Positions 50,286 through 59,475 of a DNA stretch of 64,000 bases are shown piece after piece. A program made the translations under genes and the position numbers. The stretch is from the NCBI RefSeq assembly GCF_014243345.1, contig NZ_JACLZF010000002.1, positions 434,001-498,000 on the forward strand, given 5' to 3'. The notes beneath the pieces were generated by a model, which was given only the letters and a program-made list of their open reading frames with translations, ran no database searches and had not been told where the DNA came from. Source of the DNA: Robiginitalea sp. SC105 (GTDB taxonomy: Bacteria; Bacteroidota; Bacteroidia; Flavobacteriales; Flavobacteriaceae). Position 1 is the stretch's first letter, and each line of letters opens with the position of its first letter.

Positions 50286-52202
50286 TTAAAGGGTCTGGGC
50301 ACTTTCGGCCACACTGGCCGGTTGGTCCGCCGCGGAGTCCCCGGAGATGAAATACATCTTCATCATCCCTTTATTCTTGACGTGGATCATCCCCCTGAAT
50401 TCGCAATCAAAATGATCACGGACCAACTGGTAGGTTTCTTCTGAAAGGTTGATGCGGCCCGGAAGCGAGCAGGATTCCATGCGGGAGGCGATGTTCACCG
50501 TATCCCCCCAGATGTCGTAGGCGAACTTTTTGGTACCCACCACCCCGGCTACCACAGGGCCCGAATTGATGCCCACCCGAACGTCGAACCCCTCCATTTT
50601 CAGGGAAGGGCCCTGTTTCACCGTTGCCACAAATTCCTTGAATGCCAGGGCGGCCCGTACGATGTTTACGGCATGGTCCTCCGAAGGAAAAGGCAGGCCC
50701 CCGGCGCACATGTAGCAATCCCCCATGGTCTTGATCTTCTCAAGGCCGAATTGTTCGGTGATCTTGTCGAATTCCGAGAAATAGTAATCCACCGTCATCA
50801 CCAGATCCTCGGGGCTCATGTTTTCGGAGTGCCGGGTAAAACCCTCGAAATCCGCAAAAAGGACGCTGACCGATTCAAAGCGCTGTGCCCTCACTTTTCC
50901 GTATTCCTTGAGCTCTTCAGCGGTTCCCTCGGGGAGGATATTCCGGAGCAGCGCATCGGAACGCGATTTCTCGCGGGCGATGATGGCGCTGGTGGTTTTG
51001 ATATAATTATAGCGGCGGTATAGGCCATAGGCTACCAGAAAAGCGACGACCAGGACACCAATCCCGATAATGATGACCGCCTTCTGGCGTTTTTCCTTGA
51101 GTTGCTGGATGAGGGCTTCCTTTTCCAGCAGGTCCACCTCGCTCTGTTTGCGTGCAATTTCAAAGTCATTCCGGATTCGCGCCATTTGCTGCACATGCCC
51201 CAGGTTGTTGATGCTGTCTTTATAGATCGTGTAATTCTTAAAATGGTAGAGCGCCTCTGATGGGTTACCCCGGGCTTCATGGATTTCGGCGAGCTGGAAG
51301 CTCGCTTCACTGATCTGTTCCTTCAGGTTGTACTGCTGGCCTATCTCAAGGCTGGATTTTGCATACTGAAGGGCGGCATCCAGGTTTCCTGTATTAAGGT
51401 AGGTCCGGGAGACGAAGGGCAGGAAGGCAGCTATGCCATAGGTGTCGTTTTCGGCCTCCAGGATTTCCAGGGATTCCATCAATTTGGAAAGGGCCTGCTC
51501 GTTTTTGCCCTGGGCGCTGTAAACCATCCCGACCGAACCCAGGTAGTAAGCGATGCCGAGGTCATATCCCAGGGCTTTGAAAACCTGTCCGGATTCTTCA
51601 AACAGGATCAGGGCGGAATCCAGCTTCCCCTGCTTGTAGTATTCATCCCCCGTATTGGACAGGGCAGAGGCGAGGTATACCGAGTCCTGCTGGTCGGATG
51701 GGTTTCGGAGGATTTCAATGGCCCGCGTATAGTACCGCCGGGCATTCCGCGTATTCTTCATGAGGGAATAGATGTCCGCTACGGTGAGATAGGCCGTTCC
51801 CAGGTCAGCATCCGAATCCAGTACGATGGCTAGTTCGGCGGATCGGAAATATTCCTCCAGCGCCTCGGAATAATCCCCCAAAATCCGAAGTGCATTGCCG
51901 CGCAAGCGATGGCCCTTCATCTCCCAAAGCGCAGAGTCCTGCCTTTTGGCTACCTCGATCAGCCAATCGGCATACAGGATTTTCTTTTCGGGATCTTCAA
52001 TATCGTATGAGAGTTCCTCCAGGATTACCAGGCTGTCGGCCGGTTGGAAATCCCCATAGATAAAAGCCGATTCCAGGCTGTCCGTGGCCCGGATTTCCTG
52101 TCCATAACAGGGCGCAGCCATGAATGCAATGAATGCCAGGAAAACCCACAGGAATCCCGCCTGCGGCAAAAGAGAGGTATATGTGTGCAATCGGCCTTTC
52201 AT
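50286..52202 (-). CDS. Membrane TPR protein with class III adenylate/guanylate cyclase
   Basis: 638 residues from Met 52202 (an alternative Met at 52223 adds seven). Signal sequence, then six or more TPR repeats (about 60-330) expected outside the membrane, a helix near 370-390 (AVIIIGIGVLVVAFLVAYGLY), and a class III cyclase (about 430-620). Metal Asp residues are in VLFADFEGFTRHSEN and TMGDCYMCAGG; DIWGDTVNIASRMES holds the transition-state Asn and Arg. The product, cAMP or cGMP, cannot be decided. It would link an external peptide/protein ligand to a second messenger. Confidence 0.92.
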   Translation of the reverse strand: MKGRLHTYTSLLPQAGFLWVFLAFIAFMAAPCYGQEIRATDSLESAFIYGDFQPADSLVILEELSYDIEDPEKKILYADWLIEVAKRQDSALWEMKGHRLRGNALRILGDYSEALEEYFRSAELAIVLDSDADLGTAYLTVADIYSLMKNTRNARRYYTRAIEILRNPSDQQDSVYLASALSNTGDEYYKQGKLDSALILFEESGQVFKALGYDLGIAYYLGSVGMVYSAQGKNEQALSKLMESLEILEAENDTYGIAAFLPFVSRTYLNTGNLDAALQYAKSSLEIGQQYNLKEQISEASFQLAEIHEARGNPSEALYHFKNYTIYKDSINNLGHVQQMARIRNDFEIARKQSEVDLLEKEALIQQLKEKRQKAVIIIGIGVLVVAFLVAYGLYRRYNYIKTTSAIIAREKSRSDALLRNILPEGTAEELKEYGKVRAQRFESVSVLFADFEGFTRHSENMSPEDLVMTVDYYFSEFDKITEQFGLEKIKTMGDCYMCAGGLPFPSEDHAVNIVRAALAFKEFVATVKQGPSLKMEGFDVRVGINSGPVVAGVVGTKKFAYDIWGDTVNIASRMESCSLPGRINLSEETYQLVRDHFDCEFRGMIHVKNKGMMKMYFISGDSAADQPASVAESAQTL

Positions 52203-52231
52203 ATCAGGCAACCGGTCAGCCACCGGTTTGG

Positions 52232-52705
52232 CTATCGGACAATAATTTTCGGATCGATGTTAAAGACCCCGCCGCGCTCTTCTCCGTTGCTTAAGATGCG
52301 GAACGTCAACTTGTATTTATAGGGGACTCCGTTCTCGGTACCATTCAGGACACGTCCTGTTACTACGCCGTTCTCACCGGGCAGCCTGTTTTGCCCGAAA
52401 ATATCCCTTCCTCCCTTGTCCCCTTCGTGGTTGATGGATTCGATTACCACCATGTCGTTGGGGTTCGAGGTAGACTGACCCCTCCAGACTACAAAATCCC
52501 CTACGCTCGTCGTAATGGTATACTCCTCGTTGGGAATCTCCGGATCCTGCCCAAAGTTGCAATAGTCGTTGACGTTAGGATTCTGTATTTCGCCTGTGTT
52601 TACATAGAGGACGACCTCATGAGTAGTTCCCTGTGAATAAGCGGGTTGGGCCAGCATCAAGAGGAAAATCGGTATCAGGAAGCGGGCGAATTGTAATGAT
52701 TTCAT
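52232..52705 (-). CDS. Secreted beta-rich protein of unknown function
   Basis: 157 residues with a signal peptide (cleavage near AYSQ). The mature part is beta-rich (HEVVLYVNTGEIQNP, YTITTSVGDFVVWRGQ, YKYKLTFRIL) with a single Cys in NDYCNFGQDP. It resembles small cupredoxin- or Ig-like secreted proteins in pattern only. It lies just upstream of the cyclase gene on the same strand (gap 29 bases to the start at 52202), so it could be cotranscribed with it. No family recognised. Confidence 0.7.
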   Translation of the reverse strand: MKSLQFARFLIPIFLLMLAQPAYSQGTTHEVVLYVNTGEIQNPNVNDYCNFGQDPEIPNEEYTITTSVGDFVVWRGQSTSNPNDMVVIESINHEGDKGGRDIFGQNRLPGENGVVTGRVLNGTENGVPYKYKLTFRILSNGEERGGVFNIDPKIIVR

Positions 52706-52791
52706 AGGTGTTCAAAGTTTATTTGGTTAAAGACCAATAAGATACGGCAAAAAACCTTCGGAATTGCAAGCAGCTTTGGCATTTGACGGAT

Positions 52792-53388
52792 TCAGCAATT
52801 CCGGTATTTATCGTTGAGTCCGATACCCCTTTCAATCATTGGCAGAATTTTCTGTAACCTGCGTTTTCGTGTAGCGTCCTTTTTGGCAGTTTCGATATAT
52901 TCTGCGTAATCCCGCTGCTTGTAAGGAGGAAGGGCTTCAAATGCCTTTTTAGTGGCGGCATTGGCGGCCAGGGACACTTTGAGTTCTGTAGGAAGGGTCG
53001 TTTTCGTATACTTTGCAGGTGAGAGTTTCAGCCCTTTCCGCGCATTGGCAATGGCTTCCTGTACATAGGCCGTTATGCCCTGGCGATCCATATTGTCCAA
53101 AGACGTGAATTTCCAGTGCCGCATGGCCCTGGTCTTGCCTTCCTGGGCATTTTCCAGCACTCCCAGGGGATCCGACAGGAACACCCCATTGAAGAACCAG
53201 ATGCCGAAGTGATTCGTATGGGCCACTACCCCTACCACGTTCTCCCCGCCCAGTGTATATACCGGAAAGCACCATTTGTAGGTTTCCTTTAGTCCGGTAG
53301 CCCGAACCAGGTCCCGGAGGATCGCAATCCCCTCTTTGAAAGGGCCTTCTTTTTCGAAATAGGCGGCTACGCGGTCGGATTTTTCCAT
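52792..53388 (-). CDS. DUF1801/YdeI-like protein
   Basis: 198 residues from Met 53388. N-terminal DUF1801-like fold (EGIAILRDLVRATGLKETYKWCFPVYTL, FGIWFFNGVFLSDP) and a C-terminal helical YdeI-type tail (AFEALPPYKQRDYAEYIETAKKDATRKRRLQKI). Such proteins are cytoplasmic and poorly characterised. The start overlaps the end of pepT by 22 bases, so the two are coupled. Confidence 0.88.
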   Translation of the reverse strand: MEKSDRVAAYFEKEGPFKEGIAILRDLVRATGLKETYKWCFPVYTLGGENVVGVVAHTNHFGIWFFNGVFLSDPLGVLENAQEGKTRAMRHWKFTSLDNMDRQGITAYVQEAIANARKGLKLSPAKYTKTTLPTELKVSLAANAATKKAFEALPPYKQRDYAEYIETAKKDATRKRRLQKILPMIERGIGLNDKYRNC

Positions 53389-54620
53389 TGGTCCGGCGGT
53401 TTTGCAGCAGTAAGTTCGCAAATTTTTACGATAACTTCAACCGCCTTTACCATACTCTCCACCGGGATGTATTCGTATTTCCCGTGGAAATTGTGGCCCC
53501 CTGCAAAAATATTCGGGCAGGGGAGTCCCATATAACTCAATTGGGAACCATCCGTGCCGCCCCGGATCGGCTTGATGATGGGCGCCACACCCACCAAGCG
53601 CATGGCCTCTTCGGCAACTTCCACGATCGGGAACACCGGCATGATCCGCTCCTTCATATTGTAGTACTGGTCCTCGATCTGTACATCGATCCGCGTTTTC
53701 CTTTCCTGACCGGTCTCATGGGCCAACTTCCTGAGCAGTTCCTTCCGGGCCTCAAACTTGCTGCGGTCGTGGTCGCGGATAATCAGTTCGGCCCGGGCTT
53801 CCTCGATCTGCCCCTCAAAATGGTGCAGGTGAAAAAATCCTTCCCGCCCGCTGGTCTTTTCCGGCACTTCCTTCCCGGGTAATTTCATAAGCGTTGCCTG
53901 GAGTGCGGTAATCGCATTGACCAGTTTGTCCTTTGCATATCCCGGGTGTACGCTGGTTCCGTGTGCCGTCAGGATGGCCTTTGCCGCATTGAAATTTTCG
54001 TATTCCAGTTCCCCTACCTGGCTGCCGTCCACGGTGTACGCCCACTCGGCCCCGAATGCCTCCACATCAAAATGGTGGGCCCCCCGGCCGATTTCCTCGT
54101 CCGGCGTGAAGCCGATCCGAATGGTCCCGTGCGGAATTTCCGGATGTTTCAACAGGTATTCCATGGCCGTTAGGATTTCGGCAATCCCGGCCTTGTCATC
54201 GGCCCCGAGCAGCGTGGTGCCATCCGTGACGATCAGGGTCTGGCCCCGGTAATTCCCCAGTTCGGGGAAATAGTCCGGCGACAGTACAATCTCCTGTTCC
54301 CGGTTCAGTACGATTTCCCCCCCGTCGTAGTTTTCCACCAGTCTGGGGTTGACGCCTGTTCCGCTGAAATCCGGGCTGGTATCAAAGTGGGAGATGAATC
54401 CTATTACGGGGAGATCCCCGGAAGCAGTCGGCGGCAGGGTGGCCGTAATGTAGGCCTTTTCGTCAATCCGGACATCTTTCAGGCCCATTTCCTCCATTTC
54501 ACGGACCAGCCGCCGCGCCAGCTCCCACTGCTTTTCAGTGCTCGGGGTCGATTTGGAATCCGGGTTGCTCTGGGTGTCGATACGGACGTAGCGCAGGAAG
54601 CGTTCAGTTGGCGATAACAT
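53367..54620 (-). CDS. pepT: Peptidase T
   Basis: Cytoplasmic aminotripeptidase, 417 residues. M20 zinc motifs: ISHFDTSPDFSG, LLGADDKAGIAEIL, TPDEEIGRGA and GGHNFHGKYEYIP. Length matches family (about 410). It is the first gene of a minus-strand pair with the DUF1801-like gene. Confidence 0.96.
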   Translation of the reverse strand: MLSPTERFLRYVRIDTQSNPDSKSTPSTEKQWELARRLVREMEEMGLKDVRIDEKAYITATLPPTASGDLPVIGFISHFDTSPDFSGTGVNPRLVENYDGGEIVLNREQEIVLSPDYFPELGNYRGQTLIVTDGTTLLGADDKAGIAEILTAMEYLLKHPEIPHGTIRIGFTPDEEIGRGAHHFDVEAFGAEWAYTVDGSQVGELEYENFNAAKAILTAHGTSVHPGYAKDKLVNAITALQATLMKLPGKEVPEKTSGREGFFHLHHFEGQIEEARAELIIRDHDRSKFEARKELLRKLAHETGQERKTRIDVQIEDQYYNMKERIMPVFPIVEVAEEAMRLVGVAPIIKPIRGGTDGSQLSYMGLPCPNIFAGGHNFHGKYEYIPVESMVKAVEVIVKICELTAAKPPDQWKNPTA

Positions 54621-54697
54621 ATACTATTTGTCTGAAATGGGAGTTAGTATTAGGAACAAGCCCGGGACAAAGGCGATCCGCCGGGTTCCCGGGATGA

Positions 54698-55147
54698 ATG
54701 CAAAGAAAGATGATCTACAGAATTCTGACAACCTTGTGCCTCATTTTCTGGATGTTTCCGGCATCGGCCCAGGAATGCGCCCTGGGGGTGGGTGGAAAGG
54801 ATACCGACCTGATCGTCCTGGTATTCCAGCTCAGTGAGACCCAGCAGGAGAAACTGCGTCTATGGACGGAGGAACTGGAGGCCAAGAATGCCGAGCTGCA
54901 GGCAAAGGCCAAACAGCTGCTGCAGACACAACCCCAGAGTACCACCGAAGAAGTGGAAGTGCTCGGCGCCAAATACCGGGAGATCAAAGAGGTGATGCTC
55001 GCCAATTCCCTCCACTATGACCGGTTGTTGCTGGGTACATTCAACGAATTGCAGTACCAGACCTACGTGGAACTCTGCCAGGAGGTTTTCCGTTCCCCCA
55101 TGGCCCCGGAAGAAGCTACGAGCAATAGGCCCGGGGGGCAGGAATAG
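54698..55147 (+). CDS. Small secreted coiled-coil protein
   Basis: 149 residues (a second Met four codons in is possible). Signal peptide with cleavage near ASAQEC. The body is a long helix pair ([33 protein letters not shown]), which resembles periplasmic Spy/LTXXQ-type proteins loosely. It faces away from pepT and is followed by pyrD. Function unknown. Confidence 0.7.
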   Translation: MQRKMIYRILTTLCLIFWMFPASAQECALGVGGKDTDLIVLVFQLSETQQEKLRLWTEELEAKNAELQAKAKQLLQTQPQSTTEEVEVLGAKYREIKEVMLANSLHYDRLLLGTFNELQYQTYVELCQEVFRSPMAPEEATSNRPGGQE

Positions 55148-55198
55148 CCAGAGGAAGACTTTCCCGGAATTCCCTTGGTAATGCGGTATGGAAGTTCG

Positions 55199-55206
55199 TA
55201 ATTTTG
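55199..55206 (+). promoter_or_regulatory. -7 box of pyrD
   Basis: TAATTTTG fits TAnnTTTG and overlaps the possible TTG start at 55204, which supports ATG 55225 as the pyrD start. Confidence 0.5.
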
Positions 55207-55224
55207 GCGAAATTCCCGCCCCGC

Positions 55225-56262
55225 ATGTACAAATACCTGCTTCGGCCCGTATTGTTCCTCTTCGACCCCGAGCGGGTACACCACCTGTCCTTTTCTGCCA
55301 TCCGGCTGATGCACAGGTTGGGATTCGGAATGATTTTCCGCTGGCTCTATTGTGTGCGCGACCCCCGGTTGGAGCGGGAGGTTTTTGGCCTGAAGTTTCC
55401 CAATCCGGTGGGCCTGGCCGCGGGCTTTGACAAGGATGCGCTCCTCTTCAACGAACTCTCGAACTTTGGTTTCGGCTTTGTCGAAATCGGGACACTGACC
55501 CCCAAGGCGCAGGCCGGCAATCCCCCCAAACGCCTTTTCCGGCTGCGTGCCGATCAGGCAATCATCAACCGTATGGGCTTTAACAACCGCGGCGTATTTC
55601 AGGCCGCTGAGCGCCTGGCCGGCCCGAAACGCGTACTGATTGGCGGGAACATCGGCAAAAACAAGGCAACCCCTAACCAGGAGGCGGTCAAGGATTACAT
55701 GATCTGTTTTGAAGCCCTGTTTCCGCACGTGGACTATTTTGTCGTCAATGTGAGTTCCCCGAATACCCCGGGTTTGCGGGAATTACAGGAAAAAAAGCCG
55801 CTCACCGAACTCCTGCGCGTCATGCGGAGGGAAAATTCCAAGTGCGCCCAAATAAACGGGTGTGCGGAAAAGCCCCTGTTGCTTAAAATCGCCCCGGACC
55901 TCACCGATGCCCAGTTAAGGGATATCATCGATATTGTACGGGAAACCGGCATCGACGGAGTGATTGCCACCAACACCACCATCTCCCGGGAAGGCCTGAA
56001 GTCCGATATGTACATGCAGGAGGAAACGGGGGGGCTCAGCGGTCGCCCGCTCCGTAAGCGGGCCACCGAAGTGATCCGGTTCCTGGTACGGGAAGGAAGG
56101 GGGGAGTTTCCGGTAATCGGGGTGGGCGGCATACACTCCGCGGAGGATGCCCTGGAAAAACTGGAAGCCGGCGCCAGCCTCGTCCAGATCTGGACCGGGT
56201 TCGTATACGAAGGCCCTGCGCTCGTCCGGCGGATCAATAAGCGGCTGCTGGAAAAAGCCTAG
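55225..56262 (+). CDS. pyrD: Dihydroorotate dehydrogenase (quinone), class 2
   Basis: Fourth step of pyrimidine synthesis, inner-membrane associated. 345 residues with the N-terminal membrane-binding helices ([20 protein letters not shown]) of class 2, FMN site [10 protein letters not shown], catalytic Ser in [15 protein letters not shown] and the [17 protein letters not shown] phosphate loop. Its stop overlaps that of the convergent GNAT-like gene (CTAG). Confidence 0.96.
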   Translation: MYKYLLRPVLFLFDPERVHHLSFSAIRLMHRLGFGMIFRWLYCVRDPRLEREVFGLKFPNPVGLAAGFDKDALLFNELSNFGFGFVEIGTLTPKAQAGNPPKRLFRLRADQAIINRMGFNNRGVFQAAERLAGPKRVLIGGNIGKNKATPNQEAVKDYMICFEALFPHVDYFVVNVSSPNTPGLRELQEKKPLTELLRVMRRENSKCAQINGCAEKPLLLKIAPDLTDAQLRDIIDIVRETGIDGVIATNTTISREGLKSDMYMQEETGGLSGRPLRKRATEVIRFLVREGRGEFPVIGVGGIHSAEDALEKLEAGASLVQIWTGFVYEGPALVRRINKRLLEKA

Positions 56263-56918
56263 TATTTCCGGAGCAGGTAGGTCCGCTTGAATTTCTTAAA
56301 CAAATCGACATGCAGGTAAAGTGCCTGGTGCTTCACGTTGAGTTTGGTCTTGAACCGGCGGGATGCATTATTGAGGTATTCCGTTACACTGTAGCAGACA
56401 GCTACTCCCTGCTCCTCCAGATACTCATAACATTTATAGCGCAGGTAAGGAGCCAGTTTTTTACCTCGGAAGTTTTCAAACGTATACATGTTTTCTAGGT
56501 AGGCCTCCCCAGGCTTTAATTTAAATACCTTCCCATTCAGTGTGAATTGGTTGAATCGGATCATCATGAAGGCGGCTAATTGATCGTTTTGGAATAATCC
56601 AAGCGCATCATAGGGTGAGTTGGGATTCTCTTTTAGATCCTTTGTACTGTATTTAAGGCTTCCGAAGATTTCGTGAAGGTGGCCCTTTTCCAGTTTTTTT
56701 ACACTGTAGGGTGTCTGGGCTTGCCCCAGGGTGGGTTCCGAACAGAAATTTAGTCCTTCCCTTTCAATCCAATACGGGTTGAGGTTAATTTTTAGCCGAA
56801 GCAACAGGTTGCGGATACTGAACAGGATCATCCCATGGCGCATCCTGTACCAGATCAGCTTCACCTTATAGTAACGGCTTGCTTCCTTGCGTTTGGAGGT
56901 ATTTGAAGAGAGGGTCAT
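56259..56918 (-). CDS. GNAT-like acetyltransferase, lower-GC pair with BKACE
   Basis: 219 residues. The acetyl-CoA region is probably [20 protein letters not shown] (R/G-x-x-x-A), preceded by a strand ENM and followed by a [14 protein letters not shown] strand. The N-terminus has a basic helical segment. The sequence is visibly richer in A/T than its neighbours. Its start overlaps the BKACE stop by 4 bases (ATGA), so they are an operon. Substrate unknown. Confidence 0.72.
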   Translation of the reverse strand: MTLSSNTSKRKEASRYYKVKLIWYRMRHGMILFSIRNLLLRLKINLNPYWIEREGLNFCSEPTLGQAQTPYSVKKLEKGHLHEIFGSLKYSTKDLKENPNSPYDALGLFQNDQLAAFMMIRFNQFTLNGKVFKLKPGEAYLENMYTFENFRGKKLAPYLRYKCYEYLEEQGVAVCYSVTEYLNNASRRFKTKLNVKHQALYLHVDLFKKFKRTYLLRKY

Positions 56919-57778
56919 TGCCGGCCGTATTTTCCATTGCCTGCCTGAAGGTTCAGAATTTTACGGAATTCGGAAGCAGACATCAAGTTCCTTTCATTGG
57001 CTGCAGCCAGCGTATGGATACGCTCAAGCAACTCTGAATTGGTTGCTAGTTTCCTCCGACCAGCATCGTACCAGATATTGTCTTCCAGACCAATTCGGAC
57101 TCCTCCGTCCATGGCGATGGAAATGGAATTCATTTTCAACTGGGCTTCCCCGATGCCGGCAAGGCTCCAGTAGGAACCTTCAGGTAATTCACTGATCATC
57201 AGGCCGGCCTGCATTAAGTTCGCCTGGGCGCACGCAATGTTGCCTAGCAAGAGGTTGAAATAATACGGAGGTTCGATGAGTTGCTTTTTCTCCAGGTATT
57301 TGGCATAATTTATCATCCCGATGTCGAAGGCTTCCAACTCCGGGACAATCCCCCGCTCCTTCATGGTTCGGGCCAGATCCTGTATCATCTGCGGAGAGTT
57401 TACGCTGGCCGTGCGATTAAAGTTCAGTGAACTCAGTGTCAGGCTTCCCATATCGGGTTTCAGGTCACCATCGAGAAAAAGCGGATCAGCCCTTTGGGCG
57501 AGTTCCTTGAAATTCCTGCCGCTCAGGGAGACACATATTACCAGTTCTGGCGCATACTTGCGAATCCCCTCAATAATTTTTCCGTAAAGCTCCTTCTTAT
57601 AGGTTGGTTCCCCTGTTTTTGCATCCCGTGCATGCAGGTGGACCATGGTAATGCCGATTTCCCATGCCTTGAGTACATCTTCGACAATTTCCGAAATACC
57701 CACAGGAACATGAGGCGTCATTTCCTTGGTGGGGATCATCCCCGTGGGCGTAAAATTGATGATGAGCGGGAATTGCAT
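56915..57778 (-). CDS. Beta-keto acid cleavage enzyme (BKACE, DUF849)
   Basis: 287 residues of the zinc family typified by Kce, which splits a beta-keto acid with acetyl-CoA into acetoacetate and a new acyl-CoA. Metal ligands fit TMVHLHARDAKTG, and PELEAFDIGMINYA and HTLAAAN are family segments. The acyl substrate is undefined; no carnitine or lysine-fermentation genes are nearby. GC is lower than surrounding genes. Partnered with a GNAT-like gene in a short operon. Confidence 0.88.
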   Translation of the reverse strand: MQFPLIINFTPTGMIPTKEMTPHVPVGISEIVEDVLKAWEIGITMVHLHARDAKTGEPTYKKELYGKIIEGIRKYAPELVICVSLSGRNFKELAQRADPLFLDGDLKPDMGSLTLSSLNFNRTASVNSPQMIQDLARTMKERGIVPELEAFDIGMINYAKYLEKKQLIEPPYYFNLLLGNIACAQANLMQAGLMISELPEGSYWSLAGIGEAQLKMNSISIAMDGGVRIGLEDNIWYDAGRRKLATNSELLERIHTLAAANERNLMSASEFRKILNLQAGNGKYGRQ

Positions 57779-57907
57779 ATGGCTTTTTACCTGTAAGTTC
57801 CTGTAAGTTTAAGGTAAGATTCTGAAATAGTAGAATTCCCGGGATGTACTGATATTAAAATCAGATGAATACCGGCCTCTGCAAATATCCTTTTCTCTCT
57901 TGAAGAT

Positions 57908-58315
57908 TTATTTTTTCGGGGAATCCGCCCAATAATCCACCACCAGCACGTCTTCAATATGGGGACCCGCAAGGTCGCCGAATGCCTTGTGTGCAGGGTG
58001 GGGGAGGTAAGTGTCCCGGTCCTCCTCGCTGTAAAAAGTGAGTAAAAAGCAGTGTGTAAATCCTTTGTTATGGCCTTCCGGGCTGTTGTTCAGCCCCCAT
58101 TCAAATCCCTTGATTTCGGGGATAGGTCCCTGGAGGGCTTCCAGGGCATTGCAGATCTCTGCAACTTTTGTTTCCGGGGTGCCTTCCTTAAAGCTGAACA
58201 GTACTACATGCCGCAGGATGCGATCAGGCGGGTCGGATGCTTCCTGTCCCCGGGAACCCTGGATCCCTGAGCTGATAACCACGCAAAACAGGAGGCTTTT
58301 TAAAATTGGTTTCAT
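57908..58315 (-). CDS. Secreted Dabb (stress-responsive A/B barrel) protein
   Basis: 135 residues with a signal peptide (hydrophobic 5-17). The Dabb ferredoxin-like domain is ILRHVVLFSFKEGTPETKV, FTHCFLLTFYSEEDRDTYL and HPAHKAFGDLAGPHIEDVLVVDYW. Dabb proteins are often dimeric; a role is not assignable. The 129 bases between it and BKACE show no gene, only a short CTGTAAGTT repeat. Confidence 0.87.
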   Translation of the reverse strand: MKPILKSLLFCVVISSGIQGSRGQEASDPPDRILRHVVLFSFKEGTPETKVAEICNALEALQGPIPEIKGFEWGLNNSPEGHNKGFTHCFLLTFYSEEDRDTYLPHPAHKAFGDLAGPHIEDVLVVDYWADSPKK

Positions 58316-58421
58316 GGGTGAAAATTTTCAGTAAGGTACTAAAAAGCGCCCCACTTTAGATCGGCCCGAACCCATTTCGTTCCGGGAATTAATGGTAATT
58401 TTAGACCACTGGAATACCATT

Positions 58422-59288
58422 ATGGCCGAACAGGTTAAAATCGTGGAGTGTCCACGGGATGCGATGCAGGGAATCAGGGATTTCATTCCCACCGAGGCCA
58501 AAATCCGCTATTTACAGGCCCTGTTGGGATGCGGGTTCGACACGCTGGACTTCGGAAGTTTTGTCTCTCCCAAGGCGATCCCCCAGATGGCCGATACAGC
58601 CGAGGTGCTGGCGGGGCTTGACCTGAGCCGCAGCCGGACCAGGCTCCTGGCCATCGTGGCCAACCTGCGCGGGGCACAGGATGCGGTGAAGCACCCTGAG
58701 ATCCGTTATCTGGGCTACCCGTTCTCCATTTCGGAGAATTTCCAGATGCGCAACACGCATAAAACCATTTCCGAATCGATCACTGTACTCTCCGACATCC
58801 TCGAACTGGCCCACCGGAACAACAAAGAGGTAGTCACCTACATTTCCATGGGGTTTGGCAATCCCTACGGGGATCCCTGGGATGCCGGTATTGTGTCGGA
58901 CTGGACCCGGCGGTTGGTGGACATGGGGGTAGGGATCCTTTCCCTTTCGGACACCATCGGGAGTTCCGATCCACAGACCATTTCCCACCTGTTTACCGAA
59001 CTCATCCCAAAGCACCCGGAGGTCGAATTCGGGGCGCACCTGCATACCCATCCCAGGAGCTGGCACGAAAAGGTACATGCTGCCTGGGAAGCCGGATGCC
59101 GGCGCTTTGATGGCGCCGTTCAGGGCTTTGGGGGCTGCCCCATGGCCAAGGACGAGCTGACCGGCAACATGCCCACGGAAAAATTGCTTTCCTATTTCAC
59201 CTCCCGCCAGGCGGAGACGGGCGTGCGCTGGATGGCCTTTGAAGCGGCTTACAACAAGGCTACAGAACTCTTTTCGGCCTATCACTGA
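58422..59288 (+). CDS. Hydroxymethylglutaryl-CoA lyase-like protein
   Basis: 288 residues from ATG 58422. HMGL-like TIM barrel: VECPRDAMQGIRDFIP (catalytic Asp), FGSFVSPKAIPQMADTAE, SLSDTIGSSDPQTIS, GAHLHTHP (metal His) and GFGGCPMAKDELTGNMPTE with the family Cys. It would cleave HMG-CoA to acetyl-CoA and acetoacetate, the end of leucine breakdown; related aldolases cannot be ruled out. Transcribed toward the iron operon, with a 187-base gap. Confidence 0.92.
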   Translation: MAEQVKIVECPRDAMQGIRDFIPTEAKIRYLQALLGCGFDTLDFGSFVSPKAIPQMADTAEVLAGLDLSRSRTRLLAIVANLRGAQDAVKHPEIRYLGYPFSISENFQMRNTHKTISESITVLSDILELAHRNNKEVVTYISMGFGNPYGDPWDAGIVSDWTRRLVDMGVGILSLSDTIGSSDPQTISHLFTELIPKHPEVEFGAHLHTHPRSWHEKVHAAWEAGCRRFDGAVQGFGGCPMAKDELTGNMPTEKLLSYFTSRQAETGVRWMAFEAAYNKATELFSAYH

Positions 59289-59382
59289 CCTGGGGATGAG
59301 GCAGGGCATAAGCGCCCCGGATTTTTTCAGGAACCCATACAGGCGGGGATGCCCGCCCGCCTAAATGTTAAAATTCAAACTC

Positions 59383-59472
59383 TTATTTAGAATAAGATTA
59401 AATAATCTTTGGAGGCTGCTTTGTGGTGATTATATTTGTCCTGCAATTTTTATTCATACTAATTCTAAATAA
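59383..59472. promoter_or_regulatory. AT-rich palindromes, Fur-like, flanking the iron operon promoter
   Basis: TTATTTA (59383-59389) and TAAATAA (59399-59405) form a perfect dyad with nine bases between, directly upstream of the -33 box. ATTCTAAATAA (59462-59472), just before the ATG, matches the right half of the site TTATTTAGAAT-ATTCTAAATAA expected of a Fur-type repressor. The encoded operon looks like iron uptake, so metal repression is inferred. Confidence 0.5.
59408..59438 (+). promoter_or_regulatory. Promoter of the DUF4856-imelysin-HTTM-TonB operon
   Basis: TTTG (59408-59411), then 19 bases, then TATATTTG (59431-59438): a full match to the Bacteroidota consensus TTTG-N19-TAnnTTTG. 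It is the best promoter in the window. Confidence 0.72.
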
Positions 59473-59475
59473 CGA

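Noticed and set aside
59050-59160. Reading the HMGL-like protein as a citramalate or isopropylmalate synthase
   Set aside because: It is too short, and the GGCPMAKDELTGNMPTE block fits the HMG-CoA lyase group better.
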